Below are positions 5,419-12,034 of a stretch of 13,395 bases of DNA, piece by piece; positions within the stretch are counted from its first letter, which is position 1, and every line of letters starts with the position of its first letter. A model generated the notes under the pieces. The model was given only the letters and a program-made list of their open reading frames with translations. It ran no database searches and was not told the DNA's origin. The DNA is taken from contig DJXE01000103.1 in assembly GCA_002449595.1 (NCBI GenBank), positions 1 through 13,395 on the forward strand. Reading direction: 5' to 3'. Source of the DNA: Lachnospiraceae bacterium UBA7012. Lineage in GTDB: Bacteria > Bacillota > Clostridia > Lachnospirales > Lachnospiraceae. Made by a program: the position numbers and the translations under genes.

Positions 5419-7455
5419 TTATAGCTCGCCCTCTTCTATCATCTGATCCAGTGTGTGCTTGAGAACGCCGATCGCCTCCGGGATCGTCATCTCCTCCATC
5501 TGGCAGCCGGCGATGTTCATGTGGCCGCCGCCGCCCATCCGTTCCATGATGACCTGGACGTTGACTTCGTCGATGGATCTCGCACTGACGAAGATCTGGC
5601 CCGCGTACTCCGTCAGCACGAAGCTGGCCCTTACGCCGATGATATTCAGCAGTTCGTTGGCCGCCTGCGCGCCGATGACGGTCGGGCTCTGCACGTCCGC
5701 GCCGCTGCACACGGAGATCGCGTAAGCGCCGCGGTAGATCTCCGCCTGGGAGACCGCGTCGGCCTTCGCCTTGTACTCCGCGGCATCCTCGCGGAAGAGC
5801 TTGCGAACCCGCGTGACGTCGGCGCCGTTCCTGCGAAGGAACGCAGCCGCCTCAAACGTGCGCACGCCGGTCTTGCTGACAAAGTTGTTGGTATCGATCA
5901 CGATGCCCGCGTACATGGCGTCCGCTTCCTCGGTCCGGATGCGGATGTTCAGGTCAATGTACTGCAGGATCTCCGAGACCATCTCGCACGCGGAGGAGGC
6001 GTATGCCTCGATGTAAGAGAGCGTCGCGTCCTCGATCGTCTCCGTGCCCTGTCTGTGGTGGTCCAGGACGACGACGGATTTGCACAGGCGCAGCAGCTCC
6101 GGGCACTCCGTGATGCTGGGACGGTTGACGTCCACGACGACGAGCGCCGCGTTATCTCCGACCCGCTCCGTGGCCTGCGCGCTCGTCAGGATCATGTCCG
6201 CCTCGTACTCCGGGTTGTCCTTGAACAGGGCCGCGATCGGCCGCAGGGACGTCGTCATCTCGTTGAGGACGATGTGCGCCTCGCGGTTCATCTCCTTCGC
6301 GATGCGGTAGATGCCGACTGCGGAACCGAAGGAGTCGATGTCTCCGAGCCGGTGGCCCATGATGAAGACCTGCTCCCTGGTCGCGAGGATCTCCTTGAGC
6401 GCCTGCGCCTTGACGCGGGCGCGCACGCGCGTGTTCTTCTCGATCTGCTGCGACTTGCCGCCGTAGTACGCCGTGTTGTCCGGCGTCCGGACGACCGCCT
6501 GGTCGCCGCCGCGGCCGAGCGCCATGTCGATCGCGTTCTTCGCGAACTCGTAGTTCTGCGTGTAGCTCAGGCCGTCCAGACCGATGCCGATACTCAGCGT
6601 GATCGCCATCTCGTTGCCGATGTTGACGGTCTTGACGTCCGAGAGGAGGTCAAAGTGGTTCTCCTCCAGCAGCATGAGCGCCTGCTTGCGCAGGATGATC
6701 AGGTACTTGTCCTTTTCGATCTTGCTGCAGATGCCGTCGACCGCGGCGATGTACTTGTTGACCTTCCGGTCGATCAGGGCGATGAGGAGCGAGCGGCGGA
6801 CGTCCTCGACGGACTCCAGCGCCTCCTCGTAGTTGTCCAGATAGATGAAGCCGAGCACCAGGCTCTGGTTGTCGACCTCGCGGATCGCGAGCTTGACCGC
6901 CGTCTCATCGAACAGGTAGAGCGCGATGAGCGCGCTCGACAGGTCGGCCATGCTGCCGTCGGCGATCGCCTCCAGCTCGACGCGCTTCATGAGGACGGAG
7001 TAGTTGCTGTCCTCGAAGTCGATCTCGAGCCGGATCTCGGTCTCATCCTCCGTCGGGAGCACGCTCCTTGTCAGTGACGGGAAGATGGACGTGATGCTCT
7101 TGTTGTAGCCCTTTTCCTTATGGATCACCTTCTCGAACGCGGCGTTCGTCCAGATGATCTTCCCGTCCTCATCCAGGATCGCGTATGGGAGGTCCAGCTC
7201 CCGGAGCAGCCCTTTCTGGATCTGGCCGTATTCCGTCGCAAAGCTGACCATCTCGTTCATGAGGATGGTCCGGTTGTTGAAATACAGCATCAGGACGAAG
7301 ATGAAGTAGATGATGAGGGCTCCCGTCAGGACGATGCCGGAGGGCCAGTTGACAAAATAGATCAGGATGTTCGCCAGTACCAGGACCAGGCCGAGGTAGA
7401 TCGGCGCATTGAAGTATCTGGAGAGCCTGCCTTTCAAATTGACGCGTCTTCTCAT
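5419..7455 (-). CDS. gdpP: Membrane c-di-AMP phosphodiesterase, GdpP/YybT type (DHH/DHHA1)
   Basis: A 678-residue membrane protein that hydrolyses c-di-AMP to pApA and so tunes osmotic and cell-wall homeostasis. Two N-terminal membrane helices (about 18-37 and 41-60) are followed by a PAS-like domain (about 85-165, YAILDEDGKIIWTNAAF). A degenerate GGDEF domain (about 195-315) has EKDKY (247-251) where the active loop would be, so it should not make c-di-GMP. The DHH catalytic domain has GHRLGDIDS (367-375; metal ligands His368, Asp372, Asp374), VVDVNRP (440-446), DHH (465-467) and GIVIDTNNF (517-525). A DHHA1 domain ends with GGGGH (641-645). All expected metal ligands are present. The start has a TGAGGT site, and an extended -10 promoter lies at 7498-7503. 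Length and architecture match the family. Confidence 0.96.
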   Translation of the reverse strand: MRRRVNLKGRLSRYFNAPIYLGLVLVLANILIYFVNWPSGIVLTGALIIYFIFVLMLYFNNRTILMNEMVSFATEYGQIQKGLLRELDLPYAILDEDGKIIWTNAAFEKVIHKEKGYNKSITSIFPSLTRSVLPTEDETEIRLEIDFEDSNYSVLMKRVELEAIADGSMADLSSALIALYLFDETAVKLAIREVDNQSLVLGFIYLDNYEEALESVEDVRRSLLIALIDRKVNKYIAAVDGICSKIEKDKYLIILRKQALMLLEENHFDLLSDVKTVNIGNEMAITLSIGIGLDGLSYTQNYEFAKNAIDMALGRGGDQAVVRTPDNTAYYGGKSQQIEKNTRVRARVKAQALKEILATREQVFIMGHRLGDIDSFGSAVGIYRIAKEMNREAHIVLNEMTTSLRPIAALFKDNPEYEADMILTSAQATERVGDNAALVVVDVNRPSITECPELLRLCKSVVVLDHHRQGTETIEDATLSYIEAYASSACEMVSEILQYIDLNIRIRTEEADAMYAGIVIDTNNFVSKTGVRTFEAAAFLRRNGADVTRVRKLFREDAAEYKAKADAVSQAEIYRGAYAISVCSGADVQSPTVIGAQAANELLNIIGVRASFVLTEYAGQIFVSARSIDEVNVQVIMERMGGGGHMNIAGCQMEEMTIPEAIGVLKHTLDQMIEEGEL

Positions 7456-7497
7456 GGTGAAACCTCATGGCTCCGCTCGCGCGGGCATTCTCCGTGT

Positions 7498-7506
7498 ATT
7501 ATACCA
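7498..7506 (-). promoter_or_regulatory. Extended -10 promoter of the gdpP-rplI-dnaB operon
   Basis: On the minus strand TGG-TATAAT (TATAAT is the complement of 7498-7503) is a perfect extended -10. At 17 bases upstream there is only TCCTGC, a poor -35, as is common for extended -10 promoters. Transcription should start near 7490, about 35 bases before the gdpP ATG. Confidence 0.75.
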
Positions 7507-7533
7507 TAATCTTGAGACGTGCAGGATTACGGT

Positions 7534-7576
7534 CTCGAAACCCCGACGAATGCTTGCATTCAGGAGGGGTTTTGAG
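7534..7576. repeat. Inverted repeat / hairpin in the gdpP-MATE spacer
   Basis: CTCGAAACCCC (7534-7544) pairs with GGGGTTTTGAG (7566-7576), 11 bp with one G-T. Inside it is a second stem, GAATG-CTTG-CATTC (7548-7561). There is no T run on the plus strand after the arm. It lies upstream of the gdpP promoter and just outside the larger element at 7581-7681. Its role is unknown. Confidence 0.6.
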
Positions 7577-7580
7577 GGCG

Positions 7581-7681
7581 TAAGACTATAGGGCGAATGC
7601 CCTGGGTCCGCAAAAAGCGAAGCGTTTGCGGACCGCACGCCTCAATTGAGACGCATTTGCGCCCCTCTCCCTATCGTCTTA
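7581..7681. repeat. MITE-like 101-bp inverted-repeat element
   Basis: The ends TAAGACTATAGGG (7581-7593) and CCCTATCGTCTTA (7669-7681) are inverted repeats matching at 12 of 13 positions. Pairing can continue inward (GGGCGAATGC against GCATTTGCGCCC, with gaps). The interior has a perfect 10-bp hairpin, GGTCCGCAAA (7605-7614) with TTTGCGGACC (7625-7634), and the perfect palindrome CTCAATTGAG (7641-7650). It carries no gene. A non-autonomous mobile element, a structured RNA and a regulatory cruciform are all possible; copies elsewhere in the genome would decide. Confidence 0.5.
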
Positions 7682-7685
7682 TAAT
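7657..7685 (+). promoter_or_regulatory. Candidate MATE promoter at the edge of the repeat element
   Basis: TTGCGC (7657-7662) and a perfect TATAAT (7680-7685) are spaced by 17 bases. The predicted start near 7692 leaves a leader of about 32 bases before the ATG at 7724. The -10 straddles the right end of the inverted-repeat element and the -35 lies inside it. Confidence 0.6.
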
Positions 7686-7723
7686 TACCCTTGGCTAATA
7701 TTTCAAGAGGAATCCCATTTTTA

Positions 7724-9094
7724 ATGAAGCAAGGCATCGACTTCGGAAGCGAAAAGATCTTCCGCAACATATTAAAAACCGCATTTCCCATGCTGGTCGC
7801 CCAGGTCCTGAACCTGCTCTACAGCATCGTGGACCGCATCTACATCGGGCGCATTCCCGGCGAGGGCACGGCAGCCCTGGCCGGCATTGGCCTCGCATTC
7901 CCGCTGATCATCATCATTACGGCGTTCACGAACCTGTACGGCAGCGGCGGCGCGCCGCTCTTCTCCATGGAGCGCGGGCGCGAAAACGAGCGCAAAGCCG
8001 CCGAGATCCTGAATACGTCCTACCGCCTCGAAGTCCTGACGGGCGTCGTCCTCATGATCGCGGGGCAGATCTTCGCGCGCCCGCTCCTCGTCCTGTTCGG
8101 CGCGGACGAGCCCTCGCTCGTCTACTCCATCCCGTATCTCAGGATCTACCTCCTCGGCACGGTCTTCTCCATGATCGCGACGGGCATGAATCCTTACGTC
8201 AACGCGGAGGGCTTCCCGGGCTTCGGCATGATCTCGGTCGTGATCGGCGCCGTCGCCAACATCCTCCTGGATCCGGTCTTCATCTTCGTGTTCGGCATGG
8301 GCGTCCGCGGCGCCGCTCTGGCGACGATCCTGTCGCAGTTCCTCTCGATGCTGTTCGTGCTGTGGTTCTTCCGGAAGAAGTCCGTCTATCCGGCCACGCT
8401 CCGCCCCATAAAAGGAGAAAAGTATCTCCCGCACGCCATGAATATCATCAGCCTCGGGACCGCCTCGTTCATCATGCAGTTCACGAACTCCCTGGTCTCC
8501 ATCTTCTGCAACAACATGCTGATGAAGTACGGCGGCGCGCTCTACGTCTCCGTCATGACGATCATCTCCTCCGTGCGCCAGATCCTCGACACGCCGGTGC
8601 ACGCGATCACCGAGGGGACCTCGCCCATCCTGAGCTACAACTACGGCGCAAAGAAGAATTCCAACGTGCGGCGCGCCATCTTTATCATGACCGCGTTCTG
8701 CTTCGCCTACACGCTCATCGTCTGGATCCTGATCCTCGCGTCTCCGGAGTCCTTCGTCGCAATCTTCAGCCCGGATCCCTCCCTGCAGAAGGATGCGGCG
8801 CCGGCACTGCACCTCTACTTCGCCGCCTTCATCTTCCAGACCTTCCAGTTCTCCGGCCAGTCGGTCTTCAAGTCGCTCGGCAAACGGAACAAGGCGATCT
8901 TCTTCTCCCTGTTCCGCAAGGTCGTCATGGTCGTTCCGCTGACGCTCCTCCTGCCGCGCCTCTTCGGCCTCGGCGTAAACGGCGTCTTCCTCGCGGAGCC
9001 CATCTCAAACCTGATCGGCGGCCTGGCCTGCTACATCACGATGCTCCTCACGATCCTTCCCGAGCTGAAGCAGATGGAGAACGGGTCCAAATAA
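7724..9094 (+). CDS. MATE-family multidrug/toxin extrusion transporter
   Basis: A 456-residue inner-membrane exporter of the MATE family, which expels cationic drugs or metabolites using a Na+ or H+ gradient; the length is typical. The N-terminus GIDFGSEKIFRNIL followed by AFPMLVAQVLNLLYSIVDRI is the classic opening of the first MATE repeat. About twelve hydrophobic helices follow in two six-helix halves; the second half opens near LPHAMNIISLGTASFIMQF. A polar NYGAKK motif precedes a later helix. The ATG at 7724 was chosen over an in-frame TTG at 7691 because AAGAGGAA (7705-7712) lies before the ATG, although at a long spacing of about 12 bases, and the likely transcription start falls near 7692. 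It is the only gene on the plus strand between the two minus-strand housekeeping groups, with its own promoter and terminator. The substrate cannot be predicted. Confidence 0.93.
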   Translation: MKQGIDFGSEKIFRNILKTAFPMLVAQVLNLLYSIVDRIYIGRIPGEGTAALAGIGLAFPLIIIITAFTNLYGSGGAPLFSMERGRENERKAAEILNTSYRLEVLTGVVLMIAGQIFARPLLVLFGADEPSLVYSIPYLRIYLLGTVFSMIATGMNPYVNAEGFPGFGMISVVIGAVANILLDPVFIFVFGMGVRGAALATILSQFLSMLFVLWFFRKKSVYPATLRPIKGEKYLPHAMNIISLGTASFIMQFTNSLVSIFCNNMLMKYGGALYVSVMTIISSVRQILDTPVHAITEGTSPILSYNYGAKKNSNVRRAIFIMTAFCFAYTLIVWILILASPESFVAIFSPDPSLQKDAAPALHLYFAAFIFQTFQFSGQSVFKSLGKRNKAIFFSLFRKVVMVVPLTLLLPRLFGLGVNGVFLAEPISNLIGGLACYITMLLTILPELKQMENGSK

Positions 9095-9134
9095 CAGCGT
9101 TCCTCCCGATTTCCAAACAGTTCATTACTGCACG

Positions 9135-9172
9135 AAAAAACTGCCACCCATGATGGATGGCAGTTCTTGTTT
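9135..9172. terminator. Bidirectional terminator between convergent MATE and rpsR
   Basis: AACTGCCA (9139-9146) pairs with TGGCAGTT (9158-9165); three more pairs form beyond a mismatch. On the minus strand six T follow (complement of 9135-9140), a strong terminator for rpsF-ssb-rpsR. On the plus strand CTTGTTTC gives a weaker tail for the MATE gene. Confidence 0.88.
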
Positions 9173-9180
9173 CATTTGGA

Positions 9181-9221
9181 ACGGTTGTGAAACCGTCTCT
9201 GTCAACGGTCATGCGACCGTT
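9181..9221. repeat. Two related small hairpins downstream of rpsR
   Basis: ACGGTT-GTGA-AACCGT (9181-9196) and AACGGTC-ATGC-GACCGTT (9204-9221) are adjacent perfect dyads sharing the ACGGT/ACCGT stem. They lie between the rpsR stop and the terminator, in the 3' untranslated part of the ribosomal transcript. No T run follows either. The function is unknown. Confidence 0.55.
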
Positions 9222-9228
9222 TGCACGA

Positions 9229-9483
9229 TCAGCGCTCCGTGTAAGGAAGGATCGCCAGGTGGCGCGCCCTCTTGATCGCCGTCGTCAGCGCTCTCTGATG
9301 TGTTGCGCAAGTGCCGGTAATTCTGCCGGGCAGGATCTTGCCGCTCTCAGAGACGTACTTGCGGAGCTTCGCCGCATCCTTGTAGTCGATCTTGTTATCT
9401 TTGCCGCAGAAAACACAGACCTTCTTTTTTCTGTGGAAGCCGCCTCTCTTCTTGAAAGGAGCATCTTCTCTGTTAAAAGCCAT
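9229..9483 (-). CDS. rpsR: 30S ribosomal protein S18
   Basis: An 84-residue ribosomal protein that pairs with S6 on the platform of the small subunit. The core [19 protein letters not shown] and [24 protein letters not shown] end (here [10 protein letters not shown]) is diagnostic. Cysteines in KVCVFC (a C-x2-C) and in TGTCATH suggest the zinc-binding (C+) version of S18, rather than the zinc-free form made by some Bacillota. The ATG at 9483 was chosen over an in-frame TTG two codons upstream because AGGAGG lies nine bases before the ATG but only three before the TTG. It is the last gene of rpsF-ssb-rpsR, 35 bases after ssb, and is followed by small hairpins and a bidirectional terminator. 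Confidence 0.98.
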   Translation of the reverse strand: MAFNREDAPFKKRGGFHRKKKVCVFCGKDNKIDYKDAAKLRKYVSESGKILPGRITGTCATHQRALTTAIKRARHLAILPYTER

Positions 9484-9518
9484 TTTCAATCTCCTCCTGT
9501 GAAAACCGCACAGTCCGA

Positions 9519-10094
9519 TTACGTAAAGGGAAGTTCCTCGTCGATGCCTTCGGGAATGTTCATAAATCCGTCGATCGAGGCAGAATTCTGGCCCTGCGGT
9601 GCCTGCGGAGCCGGGGCAGACGGAGCTGCGCTCTGCTGTCCGTAAGAAGATCCGCCAAACTGTCCGCCGTTGTCGTAAGGGCTGCTGCCCCCGGCGGGTG
9701 CACCGTAATGATTCTGTCCGTAGGAAGCGCCGCCGTTCTGGTCGAAGCCGCCCTGAGAAGCATTCCTGCTCTCGGCGAACTCCTGGTCCTCCACGACGAC
9801 TTCGGTCGTATAGACGCGAACGCCTTCTCTGTTCGTGTAGCTTCCGGTCTGGATCCTGCCCGAGACGCAGATCTTCGTGCCCTTCTTCAGGTACTTCTCC
9901 GCGAACTCGCCGGATCTGCCGAACGCGACACAGGAAATGAAGTCGGCTGTCTGCTCGTCTCCGTTATTCCCGCTGCGTCCTCTTCTTCTGTCGACCGCGA
10001 GCGTATAGCGCGCGATCGCCATCGCGTTCTCCCCCTGACTGTAACGAACGTCAGGATCTCTAGTCAAACGTCCCATCAGGACAACTCTGTTCAT
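9519..10094 (-). CDS. ssb: Single-stranded DNA-binding protein SSB
   Basis: A 191-residue protein that coats single-stranded DNA and recruits repair and replication partners. The N-terminal OB fold (about 1-107) opens with [20 protein letters not shown] and includes [22 protein letters not shown] flexible low-complexity linker (about 110-178) is rich in Gly, Gln, Ser, Ala and Pro, with SYGQ-type repeats. The acidic tip reads DEELPFT. The partner-binding tip normally finishes in Pro-Phe; here one Thr follows the Phe, confirmed by the codons CCC TTT ACG TAA. The start has an AGAGG site five bases upstream. The gene sits between rpsF (18 bases) and rpsR (35 bases), the classic arrangement in Bacillota, which identifies it as the main chromosomal SSB and not a plasmid or phage copy. 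Confidence 0.98.
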   Translation of the reverse strand: MNRVVLMGRLTRDPDVRYSQGENAMAIARYTLAVDRRRGRSGNNGDEQTADFISCVAFGRSGEFAEKYLKKGTKICVSGRIQTGSYTNREGVRVYTTEVVVEDQEFAESRNASQGGFDQNGGASYGQNHYGAPAGGSSPYDNGGQFGGSSYGQQSAAPSAPAPQAPQGQNSASIDGFMNIPEGIDEELPFT

Positions 10095-10112
10095 ATTGAC
10101 CTCTGCTTTCCG

Positions 10113-10403
10113 TTAAGCTTCGTCCTGTTTAACGCACAGATATCGAATGACATTGTCCATAATGCGCATACGTCCTTCGATGTCGGCGATCGCAGTTCCT
10201 TCCGCCTCGAACCGGATGAAATAGTAGTACGCTTCGTCCATCTTCTGGATCTCATAAGCGAGCTTCTTCTTTCCCCAGTCATCAACATCGCCGACGACGC
10301 CGCCGAATCTGGTGATCAGATTCTTGCAGTTCTCGACGACCGCAGCTCTTGCTTCGTCATCGATCTGCGCATTCACAACAACGGCTAACTCGTACTTGTT
10401 CAT
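10113..10403 (-). CDS. rpsF: 30S ribosomal protein S6
   Basis: A 96-residue ribosomal protein that forms a heterodimer with S18 and binds 16S rRNA helix 22; the length is standard. Signature segments are MNKYELAVVVNAQIDDEARA, GKKKLAYEIQKMDEAYY (with the conserved KxLAYxI) and the end RIMDNVIRYLCVKQDE. A perfect AAGGAGGT site lies eight bases before the ATG. It heads the rpsF-ssb-rpsR operon, driven by a clear promoter at 10530-10558 and preceded by a leader of about 120 bases with two stable hairpins. In several bacterial phyla the S6:S18 dimer represses its own mRNA through a leader structure, and that is plausible here. Confidence 0.98.
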   Translation of the reverse strand: MNKYELAVVVNAQIDDEARAAVVENCKNLITRFGGVVGDVDDWGKKKLAYEIQKMDEAYYYFIRFEAEGTAIADIEGRMRIMDNVIRYLCVKQDEA

Positions 10404-10429
10404 GCTTTTTTACCTCCTTCTGGTCTCTG

Positions 10430-10452
10430 GCCGCCGCTTCTTTACCGGCGGC
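10430..10452 (-). promoter_or_regulatory. Hairpin just upstream of the rpsF ribosome site
   Basis: GCCGCCG and CGGCGGC (10446-10452 with 10430-10436) form a perfect 7-bp GC stem with a 9-base loop, about a dozen bases upstream of AAGGAGG. There is no T run, so it is not a terminator. It is probably part of the structured leader. Confidence 0.5.
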
Positions 10453-10463
10453 AAGGAATTGTT

Positions 10464-10504
10464 CACGGACGCTGACGGCTTACGACAATTGCAGCCGGTC
10501 CGTG
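10464..10504 (-). promoter_or_regulatory. rpsF leader stem-loop, candidate S6:S18 autoregulatory site
   Basis: On the minus strand CACGGAC pairs with GTCCGTG (7 bp) and is followed directly by an inner stem CGGCT/AGCCG. A five-base bulge, TCAGC, sits on the 3' side after the CCG. A two-stem hairpin with an asymmetric bulge and a nearby CCG resembles the published S6:S18 mRNA-binding motif that mimics 16S helix 22. The match was made by eye, not with a covariance model. Confidence 0.45.
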
Positions 10505-10529
10505 TCGGGATAAATCTCCACGGAGTTCA

Positions 10530-10558
10530 ATTCTACTACAAACAAAAACGACATGCAA
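10530..10558 (-). promoter_or_regulatory. Promoter of rpsF-ssb-rpsR
   Basis: On the minus strand TTGCAT (complement of 10553-10558), a 17-base T-rich spacer and TAGAAT (complement of 10530-10535) form a good sigma-A promoter. The predicted start near 10523 gives a leader of about 120 bases. Confidence 0.85.
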
Positions 10559-10630
10559 GGAATTTCGCACGCCGTTTTGCTTGTTTTTCCGGACTATTTT
10601 CAATCTTTGAGAAAAATTCTTCCGCGCCCC

Positions 10631-11221
10631 TCACGGCCTGATCTTTCTCGCAGGGTTTCCCGCCCAGGTCTCCCCCGCGGGAACGCTCTTCGTGACGACG
10701 CTCCCCGCGCCGATCACGGCCTTCTCGCCGATCGTGACACCCTTCAGGATCAGCGCATCTGCACCGATGAAGGCGCCGTTCTCGATCGTCACCGGCGCGT
10801 GCGCGCCGCTGTTCGTGTAGTCAGACGTTCTCGCGGCAAAATCCGTCGGATGAAAATCGCTGTCCCAGATCCTCACGCCGCCGCCGATCATGACGTCGTC
10901 GCCGATCGTGACATGGTCGTAACTGACGATGGTGCAGTTCGACATGCCGACGCGGTCGCCGATCCGGATCTGCCCTTCTCCCACAGTGCGAAGGAGAAGG
11001 CGGGTTCCGCTGCCGATCATGTTACGGGACTTGCCCGCATTCGCCTGAAATCCCTTTCCGATCCGGATTCCGCCCTTGCGGCTCCTGCGAATCGTAGGGA
11101 TGCCGCGAACGCCCTTCAGGCTGCCGTCACAGTGCACGCCATGCGCAGCAAAAAGAATCGGATTCAGGATCCTGTCCACCGCATTCCTTATTATTTCAAT
11201 GAGGTAAAGAATAGCACTCAA
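10631..11221 (-). CDS. Left-handed beta-helix (hexapeptide-repeat) acyltransferase
   Basis: A 196-residue protein of the maltose/galactoside O-acetyltransferase-like superfamily that moves an acyl group from acyl-CoA to a hydroxyl or amino acceptor. Hexapeptide turns run from about residue 85 to 180 (IRIGDRVGM, VTIGDDVMIG, VTIENGAFIGADALI, VTIGEKAVIGAGSVV). The probable catalytic His is 124 in WDSDFHPTD, and the end AGNPARKIRP is typical. The substrate is unknown; cell-surface sugars are common in the family. Nothing nearby looks like a sugar cluster. The start is uncertain: TTG at 11221 follows AAAGGA at a long spacing, while a GTG at 11179 follows AAGGA more closely and would remove 14 residues. 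The gene begins 30 bases after the sirtuin stop on the same strand, so the two are probably co-transcribed. Confidence 0.88.
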   Translation of the reverse strand: MSAILYLIEIIRNAVDRILNPILFAAHGVHCDGSLKGVRGIPTIRRSRKGGIRIGKGFQANAGKSRNMIGSGTRLLLRTVGEGQIRIGDRVGMSNCTIVSYDHVTIGDDVMIGGGVRIWDSDFHPTDFAARTSDYTNSGAHAPVTIENGAFIGADALILKGVTIGEKAVIGAGSVVTKSVPAGETWAGNPARKIRP

Positions 11222-11251
11222 TTCCGGGTACTCAATTCCTTTCCAAATATG

Positions 11252-12010
11252 TCAGCAAGCCCCCAGCACTTCTCCGATGCTTCCCGCGATCACGAGGTCC
11301 GCGTACTGGTCCCGCGAAGTAGGACTCTTATTGATGAGGACGAGCTTGTTTCCGCGGTAGTAGTCGATGAGGCCGGCCGCGGGATAGACCACGAGGCTCG
11401 TGCCGCCGATGATCAGCATGTCCGCGTTCCGGATGTAATCCACCGCGCGGTTTAGGACGTCCATATCGAGTCCTTCTTCGTAGAGGACGACGTCCGGCTT
11501 CACGCGGCCGCCGCAGACGCTGCAGCGCGGGACCATCCGGCTGTTTTTGCCGACGCCCGTCTCTTCCTCGCCGTAGTGGAGCATGTAATCCGCGTCGTAG
11601 AAGCGGTGGCACTTCTCGCAGAAGTTGCGCCGCACGCTGCCGTGGAGTTCAAGCACTTCTTTGCTGCCGGCGTCCTGGTGCAGTCCGTCGATGTTCTGCG
11701 TGATGACGGCCTTCAGCTTGCCCTGCGCCTCAAGCTCTGCGAGCTTTAAGTGCGCCTTGTTCGGCGCCGCCTTGACCGAGAGAAGCTTGTCCCGGTAGAA
11801 CCGGAAGAACTCTTCCGGCATATTCACATAAAACGTGTGGCTCAGGATCGTCTCCGGCGGATAGTCGTACGTCTGGTTGTAGAGCCCGTCGACGCTCCGG
11901 AAATCCGGAATGCCGCTCTCGGTGGACACGCCAGCCCCGCCGAAAAACACGATGTTGTCGCTCCCCGCAATCATTTCCCTGAGCTTATCGATCTTTTCCT
12001 GGTACTCCAT
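11252..12010 (-). CDS. cobB: NAD-dependent protein deacylase (sirtuin, Sir2 family)
   Basis: A 252-residue cytoplasmic enzyme that removes acetyl (or other acyl) groups from protein lysines, consuming NAD+ and releasing nicotinamide and O-acyl-ADP-ribose. Motifs are complete: GAGVSTESGIPDFRS (25-39, NAD binding), TQNIDGLH (104-111), catalytic His123 in ELHGS, zinc ligands Cys131, 134, 163 and 166, and GGTSLVVYPA (202-211). The segment KPDVVLYEEGL (171-181) and the absence of the Tyr/Arg pair that marks desuccinylases favour ordinary deacetylase activity, which is inferred. GAGGAGG lies upstream of the ATG. An acyltransferase gene follows 30 bases downstream. The iorB stop is 185 bases upstream with a GC-rich hairpin between, and no convincing promoter was found. 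The symbol cobB is used in the generic sense for bacterial sirtuins. Confidence 0.95.
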   Translation of the reverse strand: MEYQEKIDKLREMIAGSDNIVFFGGAGVSTESGIPDFRSVDGLYNQTYDYPPETILSHTFYVNMPEEFFRFYRDKLLSVKAAPNKAHLKLAELEAQGKLKAVITQNIDGLHQDAGSKEVLELHGSVRRNFCEKCHRFYDADYMLHYGEEETGVGKNSRMVPRCSVCGGRVKPDVVLYEEGLDMDVLNRAVDYIRNADMLIIGGTSLVVYPAAGLIDYYRGNKLVLINKSPTSRDQYADLVIAGSIGEVLGAC

Positions 12011-12034
12011 GCCATCCTCCTCTCTTACATCCGG

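Noticed and set aside
6170..6960. Active diguanylate cyclase within GdpP
   Set aside because: The GGDEF loop is replaced by EKDKY, as expected for the degenerate domain of this family; c-di-GMP synthesis is not supported.
5455..7077. 540-codon open frame on the plus strand opposite gdpP
   Set aside because: Its product is a low-complexity run of Arg, Asp, Val and Leu with no domain, and it lies wholly antisense to a complete GdpP with every motif. GC-rich codons in gdpP keep the antisense frame free of stops.
7691..7723. TTG start for the MATE gene giving 11 extra residues
   Set aside because: No ribosome site precedes it and it coincides with the predicted transcription start; the ATG at 7724 gives the usual family N-terminus.
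7772..8812. 346-codon open frame on the minus strand opposite the MATE gene
   Set aside because: The product is highly charged and repetitive (Arg, Asp, Glu, His) with no recognisable fold; the plus-strand MATE protein is clearly real.
9484..9489. TTG start for rpsR two codons upstream
   Set aside because: The AGGAGG site would be only three bases away; spacing suits the ATG at 9483.
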